64,000 bases of DNA, from positions 1 through 64,000 of the forward strand of contig NZ_JAQTXI010000008.1 of NCBI RefSeq assembly GCF_028688855.1, given 5' to 3'. The position numbers and the translations under genes were made by a program. The notes below the pieces were generated by a model, which was not told the origin of the DNA, made no database searches, and saw nothing but the letters and a program-made list of their open reading frames with translations. Every line of letters begins with the position of its first letter. Position 1 is the first letter of the stretch. Source of the stretch: Neomegalonema sp. (GTDB lineage Bacteria; Pseudomonadota; Alphaproteobacteria; Rhodobacterales; Rhodobacteraceae). Of the stretch, positions 26,236 to 34,355 are shown in pieces.

Positions 26236-27320
26236 GCGTCGCTTACATCCCCAACTACTTCCCCGCCCCGGTCGACGAAGAGACCGCCGTCCAGATCGAC
26301 CGCCTGACGGTGGTCTTCGGGCCGCGTCCGCGCAGGGCCCTGCCGCTGCTGGACGCGGGCGCGAGCCGCATCCAGCTGCGCGAGGCGACGGGCCTGACGC
26401 TCGGGGTGCATGATTGCTCGCTGACCATCCGGCGGGGCGAGATCCTCGTGCTGATGGGGCTTTCGGGCTCGGGCAAATCCACGCTGCTGCGGAGCATCAA
26501 CGGCCTTGCGCCCGCCCTGCGCGGCGAGGTGCGCATCCGCGACGGTGAAGGCATGACTCCGGTCAGCGCGACCGATCCGGCGGCCTTGCGGCGTCTGCGG
26601 CTCAAGCGCGTGACCATGGTGTTCCAGCATTTCGGGCTTCTGCCCTGGCGCAGCGTGGCCGAGAACGTCGGGCTCGGGCTGGAGCTGGCGGGGCTCAAGC
26701 CCGCCGAGCGCCGCGAGCGCGTCGCGACGCAACTGGATCTCGTGGGGCTGTCGCCTCTGGCGGAGCGCCGGGTGGGCGAGCTGTCGGGCGGCCAGCAGCA
26801 GCGCGTCGGGCTGGCGCGGGCCATCGCCACCGAGGCTCCGATCCTGCTCATGGACGAACCCTTCTCGGCGCTGGATCCGCTGATCCGCTCGCGGCTTCAG
26901 GACGAGCTGCTCGAACTTCAGGCGCGGCTGAAACGGACCATCGTCTTCGTCAGCCATGATCTGGACGAGGCCTTCAAGATCGGCGACCGCATCGCCTTGC
27001 TGGAGGAGGGCCGCCTCGTGCAATGCGGCTCGGCGCGGGAGATCCTGTCCGCCCCCGCCACGCCCCATGTGGCGCAATTCGTGGCCCACGCCAATCCTCT
27101 GGAGGCGCTCACCGCCCGCGACGCCATGCGTCCGGGCGAAACGGCCTCCGACGGCTCTCTGGGCTCCGGGCGCTTCGCCGATCCCGACGCCACGCTGGGC
27201 CGGGTGATCCCGCTCTTCGGCGGCGGCGTGGACCATGTCGAGGTGCGCGAGCATGGCCGCTCCATCGGGGTGATCCGGGCCGAGGACGTGCTGGCGGTGC
27301 TCGCCGGGCGCGGGAGCTGA
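26232..27320 (+). CDS. choV: Choline ABC transporter ATP-binding protein ChoV
   Basis: A 362-residue ABC ATPase of the ProV/OpuAA branch. Walker A is GLSGSGKST, signature LSGGQQQRVGLA, Walker B ILLMDEPFSALDP, and the switch region is VSHDLDEAFK. The N-terminal leader VVFGPRPRRALPLLDAG is typical of choline-type ProV proteins. The C-terminal part is a short CBS-like remnant. Together with ChoX and ChoW it imports choline, which can become glycine betaine. Confidence 0.92.
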   Translation: MSVAYIPNYFPAPVDEETAVQIDRLTVVFGPRPRRALPLLDAGASRIQLREATGLTLGVHDCSLTIRRGEILVLMGLSGSGKSTLLRSINGLAPALRGEVRIRDGEGMTPVSATDPAALRRLRLKRVTMVFQHFGLLPWRSVAENVGLGLELAGLKPAERRERVATQLDLVGLSPLAERRVGELSGGQQQRVGLARAIATEAPILLMDEPFSALDPLIRSRLQDELLELQARLKRTIVFVSHDLDEAFKIGDRIALLEEGRLVQCGSAREILSAPATPHVAQFVAHANPLEALTARDAMRPGETASDGSLGSGRFADPDATLGRVIPLFGGGVDHVEVREHGRSIGVIRAEDVLAVLAGRGS

Positions 27321-27543
27321 GGCCTCCCTCGCGCCACGAGGCGCTTGCGTCCCGGCGGGGCGCCGCTTAAGCTCCGGGCCCAACAGGAAAGCGCCGGGAA
27401 ACGGCGCCCGGCTCGCGGAGGACGGGCCATGCGGCTTCCAGATCTCTTTCCCCCACGCGGAGGCTCTTTCAGCTCGAGTCCGCGCAGGCCGGAAGTCCAC
27501 GGCGTCGCCCCCTCCGGAGATTTCTCTGGAAGGCGGAAGTCTG

Positions 27544-29397
27544 ATGACGGAAAGCATTCGGAAGGAGGACTGGGAGCGATTTCGAGCCATCGGCCGCGTG
27601 CCGCCCAGCATTCGTGAAATCGTCCTGCAATCCTGGCGGCGCTCCGAGAGTCTCGGCGGCGTCTCCGGCCTGAAGCGCGCGCCCTGCGTGGGCGAGGAGG
27701 CGCTTGCGCGTCGGCGGCGGGAGAACCGCAATCTGCGCCGCGCGGCGCGTCCGGCGCTCGATCATTCCGGTTATCTGCTCAAGGACGCGGGCGCGATGCT
27801 GCTGCTCTGCGACCGCGAGGGCGTGGTCATGGACATGGCGGGCGATCCCGGCGTGCTGGAGCGCGGCCGCGAGAACCATCTCGCCGAGGGCGGGCGCTGG
27901 GATGAAGCGGCCATCGGCACCAACGCCATCGGCGCGGCGCTCCATGCGCGGCGGGCGGTCGAGATCTCCGGGGTGGAGCATTTCGCCGAGGAGATCCAGC
28001 GCTGGACCTGCGCGGCGGCGCCCATCCTGCACCCGGCCACCGGCGACGTCCTCGGCGTGATCGACGTCTCGGGGCCCGTCGAGAGCGGCCAGCCGCACGG
28101 ACTGGCCTTCTCCAGCACTCTGGCGCTCCAGATGGAGGAGGCGCTCCGCCACGAGATGGAGAGCGAGCGCCGCCGTCTGCTGGAAGGGCTCCTGCGCCGC
28201 CGGAGCCTCTGGCGCGAGGACGACCTGATCCTCTTCGACCGCTTCGGCGCCGAGATCTACGCCACGGAGCGATTCGCCCGCACGGCCTCGGAGATCGGCG
28301 ATTTCGAGGGCTGGCGGGCGGCCGCCGCCGGCTGGAGCGAGGGAGTTCTGAACGAGAGCTTCCGCGAAGACCTCGCGGCGGCTCTGCCGGGGGCTCAGGT
28401 GGAGGTGATCCAGGAGCGCGAAGAGGAGCCGCTCGGCCTGCTCATCGCCCTGAGGCGGACCCGGACGCGCGGCCCGGGCGCCGAGGCTCGGGCGGCGGCG
28501 GCGGGCGAGCCCGATCTCGCCTGGATCGCGGGAGGCGGCCCGGAGATGGCGGGGCTCTGCGCCGACGCGCGGCGTCTGGTCCGGAATTCGCGGGCCATCC
28601 TGATCGAGGGCGAAACGGGCGTCGGCAAGGAGACTCTCGCGCGCGCCCTGCATCGCGAGGCGGCGGGAGAAGCCGCCGGATCCTTCGAGGTGCTCGCCTG
28701 CGGGCTGCTCTCGGTGGAGCGGCTGCGCGAGGAGGCGGGGCCGCGCGGCCTCGCGGAGCGTCTGGCGCGTCAGGGCGGGGCGCTCTGCCTCGACGAGCCC
28801 GCCGAGACTCCGCCCGAGGCGCAATCGGCGCTGATGGAGCTGCTGCGCGCGGTGCGCCGGACGCCCGAGGCGCCGGTCTGGATCTACACGCTCTCGACGC
28901 GGGATCTGGCGGCGGAGGCCGAGGGAGGGCGCATCCGGCGCGAACTCTATTATCGTCTGGCGGGGGCGCGGCTGACCGCGCCGCCTCTGCGCGCGCGTCG
29001 GGAGGAGATTCCGCGCCTCGCGCTGCGCTTCGCCGAAGAGGCGGCGGCCCGCTCGGGAGACAGACCCCTGCGCTTCACGCCTGGGGCTCTGGCGCGGCTC
29101 AAGGCGCATGACTGGTTCGGGAACGTCCGCGAATTGCGCAATCTCGTGGAGAGCCTGTCGAGCGTCTCGCTGAATCGTCTGGCGGATCTGCGCGACCTGC
29201 CGCCGGAGATCGCGCCGCCGCGTCGCGAGGCCTCGGAGGAGACGCTCCGCGACCGCGAGAAGGCCGAGATCCTCGCCATGGTGGCGGCGGTGGACGGCAA
29301 TCTGACCGAGGCGGCCAAACGTCTGGGGGTGGCGCGCTCGACGCTCTATCTCAAGCTGGATTCCTACGGCTTCCGGCGGGCGGGCGCGCGGCGCTGA
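27544..29397 (+). CDS. AcoR-like AAA+ Fis-family regulator lacking the GAFTGA loop
   Basis: A 617-residue regulator of the acetoin/acetone activator type. Residues 1-320 hold the sensor region with a GAF-like domain (WDEAAIGTNAIGAAL, FAEEIQRWTCAAAPILHP, GVIDVSGP). The AAA+ domain has Walker A GETGVGKE (about 357-364), Walker B GALCLDEP, arginine-finger region RRELYYRL and sensor II FGNVRELRN. The C-terminal Fis helix-turn-helix is LTEAAKRLGVARSTLYLKL. The GAFTGA loop that contacts sigma-54 should lie between the Walker motifs; here only LRE..GPRGLAERLARQ is present. Its target may be acxABC 6 kb away or a closer gene. It overlaps cysC by 47 nt tail to tail. Confidence 0.85.
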   Translation: MTESIRKEDWERFRAIGRVPPSIREIVLQSWRRSESLGGVSGLKRAPCVGEEALARRRRENRNLRRAARPALDHSGYLLKDAGAMLLLCDREGVVMDMAGDPGVLERGRENHLAEGGRWDEAAIGTNAIGAALHARRAVEISGVEHFAEEIQRWTCAAAPILHPATGDVLGVIDVSGPVESGQPHGLAFSSTLALQMEEALRHEMESERRRLLEGLLRRRSLWREDDLILFDRFGAEIYATERFARTASEIGDFEGWRAAAAGWSEGVLNESFREDLAAALPGAQVEVIQEREEEPLGLLIALRRTRTRGPGAEARAAAAGEPDLAWIAGGGPEMAGLCADARRLVRNSRAILIEGETGVGKETLARALHREAAGEAAGSFEVLACGLLSVERLREEAGPRGLAERLARQGGALCLDEPAETPPEAQSALMELLRAVRRTPEAPVWIYTLSTRDLAAEAEGGRIRRELYYRLAGARLTAPPLRARREEIPRLALRFAEEAAARSGDRPLRFTPGALARLKAHDWFGNVRELRNLVESLSSVSLNRLADLRDLPPEIAPPRREASEETLRDREKAEILAMVAAVDGNLTEAAKRLGVARSTLYLKLDSYGFRRAGARR

Positions 29398-29977
29398 GGG
29401 GCGCGCAGAGGTTCAGGGCGGCCTCGACCGACTCCGCCAGCCCGAGAGCGGCGGAGTCCAGCCGCAATTCCGGGGCCTCGGGAGGCTCGTAGGGGGCGTC
29501 GTATCCCGTGAGTCCGTGGATTTCGCCGCGGGCGGCCTGGGCGTAGAGGCCTTTCGGATCGCGGGCGCGGCGGATCTCCAGCGGGGCGTCGAGGTGGATC
29601 TCGAAGAAGGGGCGTCCCGCGAGGCGCGCGCGGGCGAGGCGGCGGCCCTCCGCCAGAGGCGAGACCAGCGCCAGAATCGCGATCACGCCGCAATCGCTCA
29701 GGGTCAGGGCGGCTTCGGCGGCGCGACGCATGTTCTCCAGCCGGTCGGCCTCGGAGAATCCGAGATCGCGGCAAGGCCCCCGGCGCAGGTCGTCGCCGTC
29801 GAGGATGGCGACCGCCAGCCCGAGGCCTCCCAGACGCGCCGCCAGAGCCCGCGCCAGGGTGGTCTTGCCCGAGGCGGGCGGCCCGGTCAGCCAGAAGACC
29901 GCCGCTGGAGAGCCTTTCATGGTCGCGTTTTCGCGACGCGAAGCCTTTTCGGCTTCGCTGGAAAACGCTTCAGACAT
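29351..29977 (-). CDS. cysC: Adenylyl-sulfate kinase (APS kinase)
   Basis: A 208-residue kinase that phosphorylates APS to PAPS, the sulfate donor or reduction substrate. The P-loop is GPPASGKTT (residues 32-40), followed by LDGDDLRRGPCRDLGFSEADRLENMRR-type APS kinase signatures and DPKGLYAQA. The start chosen (29977) has GAGGG 6 nt upstream and overlaps the radical SAM gene stop (ATGTCTGA). It adds about 19 residues encoded by a dispersed repeat. An internal ATG near 29920 would give the usual family start but has a poor ribosome site. No other sulfate-assimilation gene is adjacent, so it may serve sulfation. Confidence 0.85.
   Translation of the reverse strand: MSEAFSSEAEKASRRENATMKGSPAAVFWLTGPPASGKTTLARALAARLGGLGLAVAILDGDDLRRGPCRDLGFSEADRLENMRRAAEAALTLSDCGVIAILALVSPLAEGRRLARARLAGRPFFEIHLDAPLEIRRARDPKGLYAQAARGEIHGLTGYDAPYEPPEAPELRLDSAALGLAESVEAALNLCAPLSAARPPAGSRRNPA
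29921..29974. repeat. Dispersed palindromic repeat, copy B, within the cysC 5' end
   Basis: Flanks TCGCGTTTTCGCGACGCG and core arms GAAGCC / GGCTTCGC, then TGGAAAACGC. Read on the minus strand in the cysC frame it encodes AFSSEAEKASRRENA. The boundary is approximate by a few bases. Confidence 0.7.
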
Positions 29978-30857
29978 AAGCCGCCCTCGCGCCCGGCGCA
30001 GGCGCCAGACGCCCGAGCGCCCAGCCGTCGGAGAACATCGGATCGATCTCCAGATCCTTCATGTGGACATAGCCGATATGGCAGGAGCAGGAGGCTCGCG
30101 AGCAGAGCCTCGGCGCAAGAATCTCCTCGATGGGCTGCGCGTAGAGATTGCCCATGGTCTCGCCGATGAAATGACAGGGCCGCACATCGCCTGCGCCGTT
30201 CACCGAAATCGCCCTGGAGCCCGCCGCGCAGGCCCGTCCGAGGCTTGGATAAGCCCGGCGGTTGAGGTCGAAGAGCGGATCGATCTCGCGCCAGCCCGCG
30301 AGGCTTTCGGCGTCGTCGTGATCGGGGCCGCCGTCCTTGTAGGCGTTGACCCAGAGATAGACGCCTTCCGGCAGATCCTCCCGCAGGCGCCGGGCCTCGG
30401 GCAGATGCGCCTTGATCCCCACGATCCCGACGCAGAAGCTCACGCCCATCTCCGCCATCGCATGGCAGGAGCGCAAGAAGCTCTCGCGCGGAGTCTCGCC
30501 GGGGTGGAAGCTGCACCAGAAGCTGGCCGTCGCACGGTTCAGATCGCCCATCCAGGCCACCGAACAGGACAGATTCGTCTGGATCGCCACCCGTTGAACC
30601 TGAGGCTCATGGCTCAGGCGGATCATGGCCTCGCGATAGGGGCGCCGGATCAGAGCCTCGCCCCAGGGGGTGAAGAGAATCCGCAGGCGGTCTTCGGCGG
30701 GCCGCGCCAGGACCCAGTCCGCGAAGCGATTCAAGGCGGCGGCGTCCCGCGCGAGGGCGGCGCGGTCGTCCCTGGTCTTGGCGAAGGGGCAATAGACGCA
30801 GCCGTAATTGCAGCTTTCCAGCGGCCCGCGCCACAGAACGTCAAGATCTAGCGCCAT
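29970..30857 (-). CDS. STM4011-family radical SAM protein
   Basis: A 295-residue radical SAM enzyme. C16-x3-C20-x2-C23 (CNYGCVYC) binds the [4Fe-4S] cluster that cleaves S-adenosylmethionine. The C-terminal part has extra cysteines in a SPASM/twitch-like arrangement: CAAG after RA, DVRPCHF, and CSRASCSC. Such auxiliary clusters are common in enzymes that modify peptides. I recognise it as the STM4011 family by its start (WRGPLESCNYGC) and by the neighbouring partners. ATG at 30857 overlaps the STM4012-like stop by 10 nt. The family's reaction is unknown to me. Confidence 0.83.
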   Translation of the reverse strand: MALDLDVLWRGPLESCNYGCVYCPFAKTRDDRAALARDAAALNRFADWVLARPAEDRLRILFTPWGEALIRRPYREAMIRLSHEPQVQRVAIQTNLSCSVAWMGDLNRATASFWCSFHPGETPRESFLRSCHAMAEMGVSFCVGIVGIKAHLPEARRLREDLPEGVYLWVNAYKDGGPDHDDAESLAGWREIDPLFDLNRRAYPSLGRACAAGSRAISVNGAGDVRPCHFIGETMGNLYAQPIEEILAPRLCSRASCSCHIGYVHMKDLEIDPMFSDGWALGRLAPAPGARAAYV

Positions 30858-32191
30858 GCGTAGGCCTCCATGCGGGCGCGGGTCGGGGCCGAGACCAGCC
30901 AGGGCCCCACGGCGTCGGAGCGCTCCAGCCCCGCTTCGGTGAGGATCAGCCGCCCGGCCTGCTCCTCCGCAAGGCCCGTCGCCTCCAGATCCGCCAGCTC
31001 CGGCAGAGCCTCCCGCGCTTCGATCCCGAAGAGCGCCGCGCAACGCGCCAGATCCAGCCCCTCCAGATTCAGCAGCGACTTGATGACGAAACGACGAATC
31101 CGCTCCTCCTCGCCGAGGATCACGCCATGGCGCGCCCGTGAGAAATCCTGCGTCTCTTCGTAGCTCCGCAGCAGATCGAGGATCGCCGCCCGGCCCACCG
31201 CCCAGGGCTGGGCGTAATGGAGGTTGCGCGTATAGGAGCGCGCGCCGGGGCCTATGCCGACCATGCCGTCCTCCTGACAGGCGTAATCGTCGCGAGGCGC
31301 GGCGCTGGCTTCGTCGGCCCGCTCGAAGCGCCGCATGGAGGCCTGGACATAGCCCGCCGCCTTCAGCCGATCCCGGCCCAGACGATAGAGCGCGAGCCTC
31401 TGCGCATCCCAGGCGGGATCAGGCGGCGCCTCCGTCTGAGCCACGAGGCCCCGCCTTTTCCCGAGCCCCGTCAGAGGCCGCACATAAAGCGGATAGAGAT
31501 AGATCTCCTCCGGCGACCATTCCAGGGCTCGCTCCAGATCGGCGAGGAATCCGGCTTCGGTCTGACCCTCGGCGCCGTAAATGAGATCGAGATTCAGCCG
31601 CGTCTCTCCCGCTTCCCGGATGAGGTCGAGGGCGCGGGGGGCTTCTTCGGCGCGGGCGGGGCGGCCCATGGCGTGGAGGGTCTTCTGATCAAAGCTCTCG
31701 ATTCCGATGCTGATCCGCGTGACGCCATGGGCCTTCATGACCTCCAGCCGATCCGCCGTGGTCCGGCCCGGCGAGGTCTCGACGCCGAGGTCCTCCATCC
31801 CCGGCGCGAGCCGCTCCATCAGCGCGAAGAGGCGCTCCAACTGCGGCGCGGTCAGATGGGTCGGGGTGCCGCCGCCCACCGCCCCGAGCGCGAAACGCCG
31901 CTCGCCGAGGGCTTCGTCCAGAGCCTCCGCCTCGCGCGCCAGAGCCTTGAGCCAGCGCTCCACTGCGGAATCCTCGGCGTTGGAGACCGTGAAGAGATTG
32001 CAGAATCCGCAGCGCATCTCGCAGAAAGGCACATGGACGTAGAGGAAGAGATTGCGCCGGTCCTCCGCGCCCCAGAGATCCGCCAGCGCCGGAGGCTGCG
32101 CGAAGGGGCGATAGGCGGTCTTGTGCGGATAGGCGTAGAGATAGCTGCGATAGGGCGATCCCTGGATCAGATCGGCGAGCCTGTCCTGCAT
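30848..32191 (-). CDS. STM4012-family radical SAM protein (HemN/HemW-like)
   Basis: A 447-residue radical SAM protein. C57-x3-C61-x2-C64 (CEMRCGFC) is the cluster motif and GGGTPTHL is the SAM-binding glycine region of the HemN/HemW group, followed by a HemN-type C-terminal domain (YACQEDGMVGIGPGARSY). The N-terminus SYLYAYPHKTAYRPF is characteristic of the STM4012 family. It is not coproporphyrinogen dehydrogenase by context. ATG at 32191 has AGG just upstream; ATG at 32215 would add eight residues from the promoter region. It is co-transcribed with the STM4011-like gene and divergent from the other three members. Confidence 0.85.
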   Translation of the reverse strand: MQDRLADLIQGSPYRSYLYAYPHKTAYRPFAQPPALADLWGAEDRRNLFLYVHVPFCEMRCGFCNLFTVSNAEDSAVERWLKALAREAEALDEALGERRFALGAVGGGTPTHLTAPQLERLFALMERLAPGMEDLGVETSPGRTTADRLEVMKAHGVTRISIGIESFDQKTLHAMGRPARAEEAPRALDLIREAGETRLNLDLIYGAEGQTEAGFLADLERALEWSPEEIYLYPLYVRPLTGLGKRRGLVAQTEAPPDPAWDAQRLALYRLGRDRLKAAGYVQASMRRFERADEASAAPRDDYACQEDGMVGIGPGARSYTRNLHYAQPWAVGRAAILDLLRSYEETQDFSRARHGVILGEEERIRRFVIKSLLNLEGLDLARCAALFGIEAREALPELADLEATGLAEEQAGRLILTEAGLERSDAVGPWLVSAPTRARMEAYAWR

Positions 32192-32284
32192 GATCCTGCC
32201 TTGATTTTGAAACATAAGATGAACAATATGCCATGAGCGGCTGGCGAAGGCCAGAGACCCTTTCAGATCAGGAGCGAAACGCCC
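32192..32284. promoter_or_regulatory. AT-rich divergent promoter region of the STM401x cluster
   Basis: The 93-bp gap holds an AT-rich island (32200-32230) in otherwise GC-rich DNA. A plus-strand promoter could use TTGATT (32201) and CAATAT (32224) with 17 bp between. No clear operator symmetry is visible. The plus gene has AGGAG about 12 nt before its ATG. Confidence 0.4.
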
Positions 32285-33193
32285 ATGACGATCAACGCGC
32301 ACTTCACGGAGTTCTTCGGCAGGCCGGTCCGCGAATTCAAACCCGGCGAGAGCTTCGACCTGCGAACCTTCGTCCCGCGCCTCTCGGTGGATTACGACGG
32401 CGTGAAATGGGCGCGACGTCTGGAGGAGTTTCTGCAGCTGCCCCACGCAGGCGAAACCACGCATCTGGTCGCGGGGACTTATGAGGGCTTCGAGGGCGAC
32501 ATGAACGCCGCCATGGCCATCGGGCCTCTGATCGAACATCGCGCCGCCTTGCCGAAGCTGGAGGCGCTTTTCCTCGGCGACATGACCTTCGAGGAATGCG
32601 AGATCTCGTGGATCGAGCCGCAGGACGCCGAGCCGATCCTCAAGGCTTTCCCGAAGCTGCGCGTTTTCGGTCTGCGCGGGCGCGTCTCGAATTTCGGCGT
32701 CCAGAGCCTGCCGGATCTGGAGGGCCTGATTCTTCAGAACACCGGCCTGACCAAAGCCAATCTCGCCGAAATCCTCGCCTTCGAGGCGCCCGCTCTGCAA
32801 GAGATGGAGCTCTGGACCGGATCCGAAGATTACGGCGCCGAGACCTCGGTCGAAGATCTGGCCCCGCTGTTCTCGGGCGAGATCTTCCCGAGGCTCACCC
32901 GCCTGCGGCTCAAGGACAGCGAATACGCCGACGAGATCGCGAAAGCCGTGACGCAGTCGCGGCTCTTCGGCCGTCTGGAGGTTCTCGACCTGTCAATGGG
33001 AACTCTGGGCGACGAAGGCGCGGCGGCTCTGCTGGAGGCTCTGCCGCGCTCGGGTCTGAAGCTGCTGGACCTCAGCCATCACTACATGAGCGACGCCATG
33101 ATGGAGAAATTCGCCGTGTTCGGTCCTCGGGTCGTCATGGCGGACCAGCAGAAGGAAGAGGATCGCGGGCGCTACGTCGCGGTCGCCGAGTGA
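32285..33193 (+). CDS. STM4015-family leucine-rich repeat protein
   Basis: A 302-residue soluble protein with leucine-rich repeats of the ribonuclease-inhibitor type across about 90-285: LPKLEALFLGDM, FPKLRVFGLRG, LPDLEGLILQNTGL, FPRLTRLRLKD, LEVLDLSMGTLGDEGAAAL and LKLLDLSHHYMSD. There is no signal peptide, so it acts in the cytoplasm. The N-terminus (FTEFFGRPVREFKPG) fits the STM4015 family. In a cluster with two radical SAM enzymes it could be a scaffold, a recognition subunit or a substrate; none is proven. The stop overlaps the next start (GTGA). Confidence 0.82.
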   Translation: MTINAHFTEFFGRPVREFKPGESFDLRTFVPRLSVDYDGVKWARRLEEFLQLPHAGETTHLVAGTYEGFEGDMNAAMAIGPLIEHRAALPKLEALFLGDMTFEECEISWIEPQDAEPILKAFPKLRVFGLRGRVSNFGVQSLPDLEGLILQNTGLTKANLAEILAFEAPALQEMELWTGSEDYGAETSVEDLAPLFSGEIFPRLTRLRLKDSEYADEIAKAVTQSRLFGRLEVLDLSMGTLGDEGAAALLEALPRSGLKLLDLSHHYMSDAMMEKFAVFGPRVVMADQQKEEDRGRYVAVAE

Positions 33194-34344
33194 GGGAGCC
33201 GCCGCTTCTGGCGCTTCTGGCCGAGCCGGGGCCGCGTCTGGACTCATGGCGCGCGGCCTGCCGGAGGATGGGCGCGCCCGAGCCCATCCTCGTGAGCTAC
33301 GCCGAGGCGCTCCGCCATCCGGAGCGTCTGACGGAGGCCGCCGCCCGCGCCGGAGGCCTCCGCGCGGAGAGTCCCGGCGGCGGGGCGCAGATCCAGCGGC
33401 TGTTCGCCGAGATCTCTGGCCATGATCCCGGCCCGCTTCCAGAGGCCGAGGATTATGGCCGCATCGCGCCGCCCGGCCCCTTTCTGGCGGGGCTGCGGCT
33501 CGCCATGGCGCGTCTGGCTGAAGCCATGGTGGAGACGGGCCGCCCCAGCCTGACCGATCCCGAGGCGGTTCCGCTCCTTTTTGAAAAGCTGGAGAGCCAG
33601 AGCCGCTTCCAAGCGGCGGGTCTGCCGGTTCCGCCTCTGCTCGGCGCGGTCGCGGGCTGGGAGGATCTGGAGGCGAAGATGCGCGCCGCAAACCTGCGGC
33701 GGGCCTTCGTGAAGCTGCGCGGCGGCTCGGCGGCTTCGGGGGTGGCGGCGGTCGAGCTGCACGGCCCGCATGTGAGGCTCTGGACCACCGCCACGCTGGA
33801 CGCCTCCGGCGCGCTCTTCAACACCCGCCAGCCGCAACGCCCTCTGGACGACGAGGCCCGCCGCTGGGTCGATGCTCTGGGGCGGCTCGGCGCCCATGCC
33901 GAGGCCTGGATTCCCAAGCTCAAGCTCGACGGGTTGAACGCCGACCTGCGGCTCGTGACTCTCGGCGGCGCGCCCGCGCATGGCCTGGTGAGGCGGGCGC
34001 GGGTTCCGCAGACCAATCTGCATCTCGGCGGCGAGCGTCTGCCTCCGGAGGCTCTGCGGGCGCGGATCGGCGCGGAGACATGGGCGCGGATTCTGGAGGT
34101 GGCGCGGCGGGCGGCGGAGCTTTTCCCGCGCCATCATGCGCTTGGGTTGGATCTGGCGGTTCATGAAGACGGCGAGCGGGTTTTTCTGCTGGAGGCCAAC
34201 GCCTTCGGCGACCATCTCAAGGGCGCGCTCCATGAGGGGCTTGATCCGCATGAGGCGCAGGTGAAGCGGATGCGGGCCTGGCTGGAGGCGGAGCGCGGCC
34301 CGAAAAGTGGTTTCCGGTTTTCGGATAAGCCGCGCGACCCATAA
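33190..34344 (+). CDS. STM4014-family protein, ATP-grasp-like
   Basis: A 384-residue protein starting at GTG 33190, overlapping the STM4015-like stop. The C-terminal half looks like an ATP-grasp ligase: FVKLRGGSAASGVAAVE (ATP-binding Lys/Gly loop) and VFLLEANAFGDHL (the E-x-N metal site). ATP-grasp enzymes join a carboxylate to an amine through an acyl phosphate. The last residues, GPKSGFRFSDKPRDP, come from a dispersed hairpin repeat and are unlikely to be part of the ancestral protein. Assignment to the STM4014 family rests on this fold and the gene order. Confidence 0.75.
   Translation: MREPPLLALLAEPGPRLDSWRAACRRMGAPEPILVSYAEALRHPERLTEAAARAGGLRAESPGGGAQIQRLFAEISGHDPGPLPEAEDYGRIAPPGPFLAGLRLAMARLAEAMVETGRPSLTDPEAVPLLFEKLESQSRFQAAGLPVPPLLGAVAGWEDLEAKMRAANLRRAFVKLRGGSAASGVAAVELHGPHVRLWTTATLDASGALFNTRQPQRPLDDEARRWVDALGRLGAHAEAWIPKLKLDGLNADLRLVTLGGAPAHGLVRRARVPQTNLHLGGERLPPEALRARIGAETWARILEVARRAAELFPRHHALGLDLAVHEDGERVFLLEANAFGDHLKGALHEGLDPHEAQVKRMRAWLEAERGPKSGFRFSDKPRDP
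34300..34324. repeat. Dispersed hairpin repeat, second family, at the STM4014 3' end
   Basis: CCGAAAAGTGG (34300-34310) and CCGGTTTTCGG (34314-34324) form imperfect arms around TTT, followed by ATAAGCCGCGCGACCC. I recall near-identical elements scattered through many alphaproteobacterial genomes. Here it is translated as the protein C-terminus. Confidence 0.65.
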
Positions 34345-34355
34345 AGGGATATGAC

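Noticed and set aside
32233..32484. Short ORF starting in the STM401x divergent region, considered as a precursor peptide
   Set aside because: It runs mostly through the STM4015-like gene in another frame, has no ribosome site and an Arg-rich out-of-frame composition.
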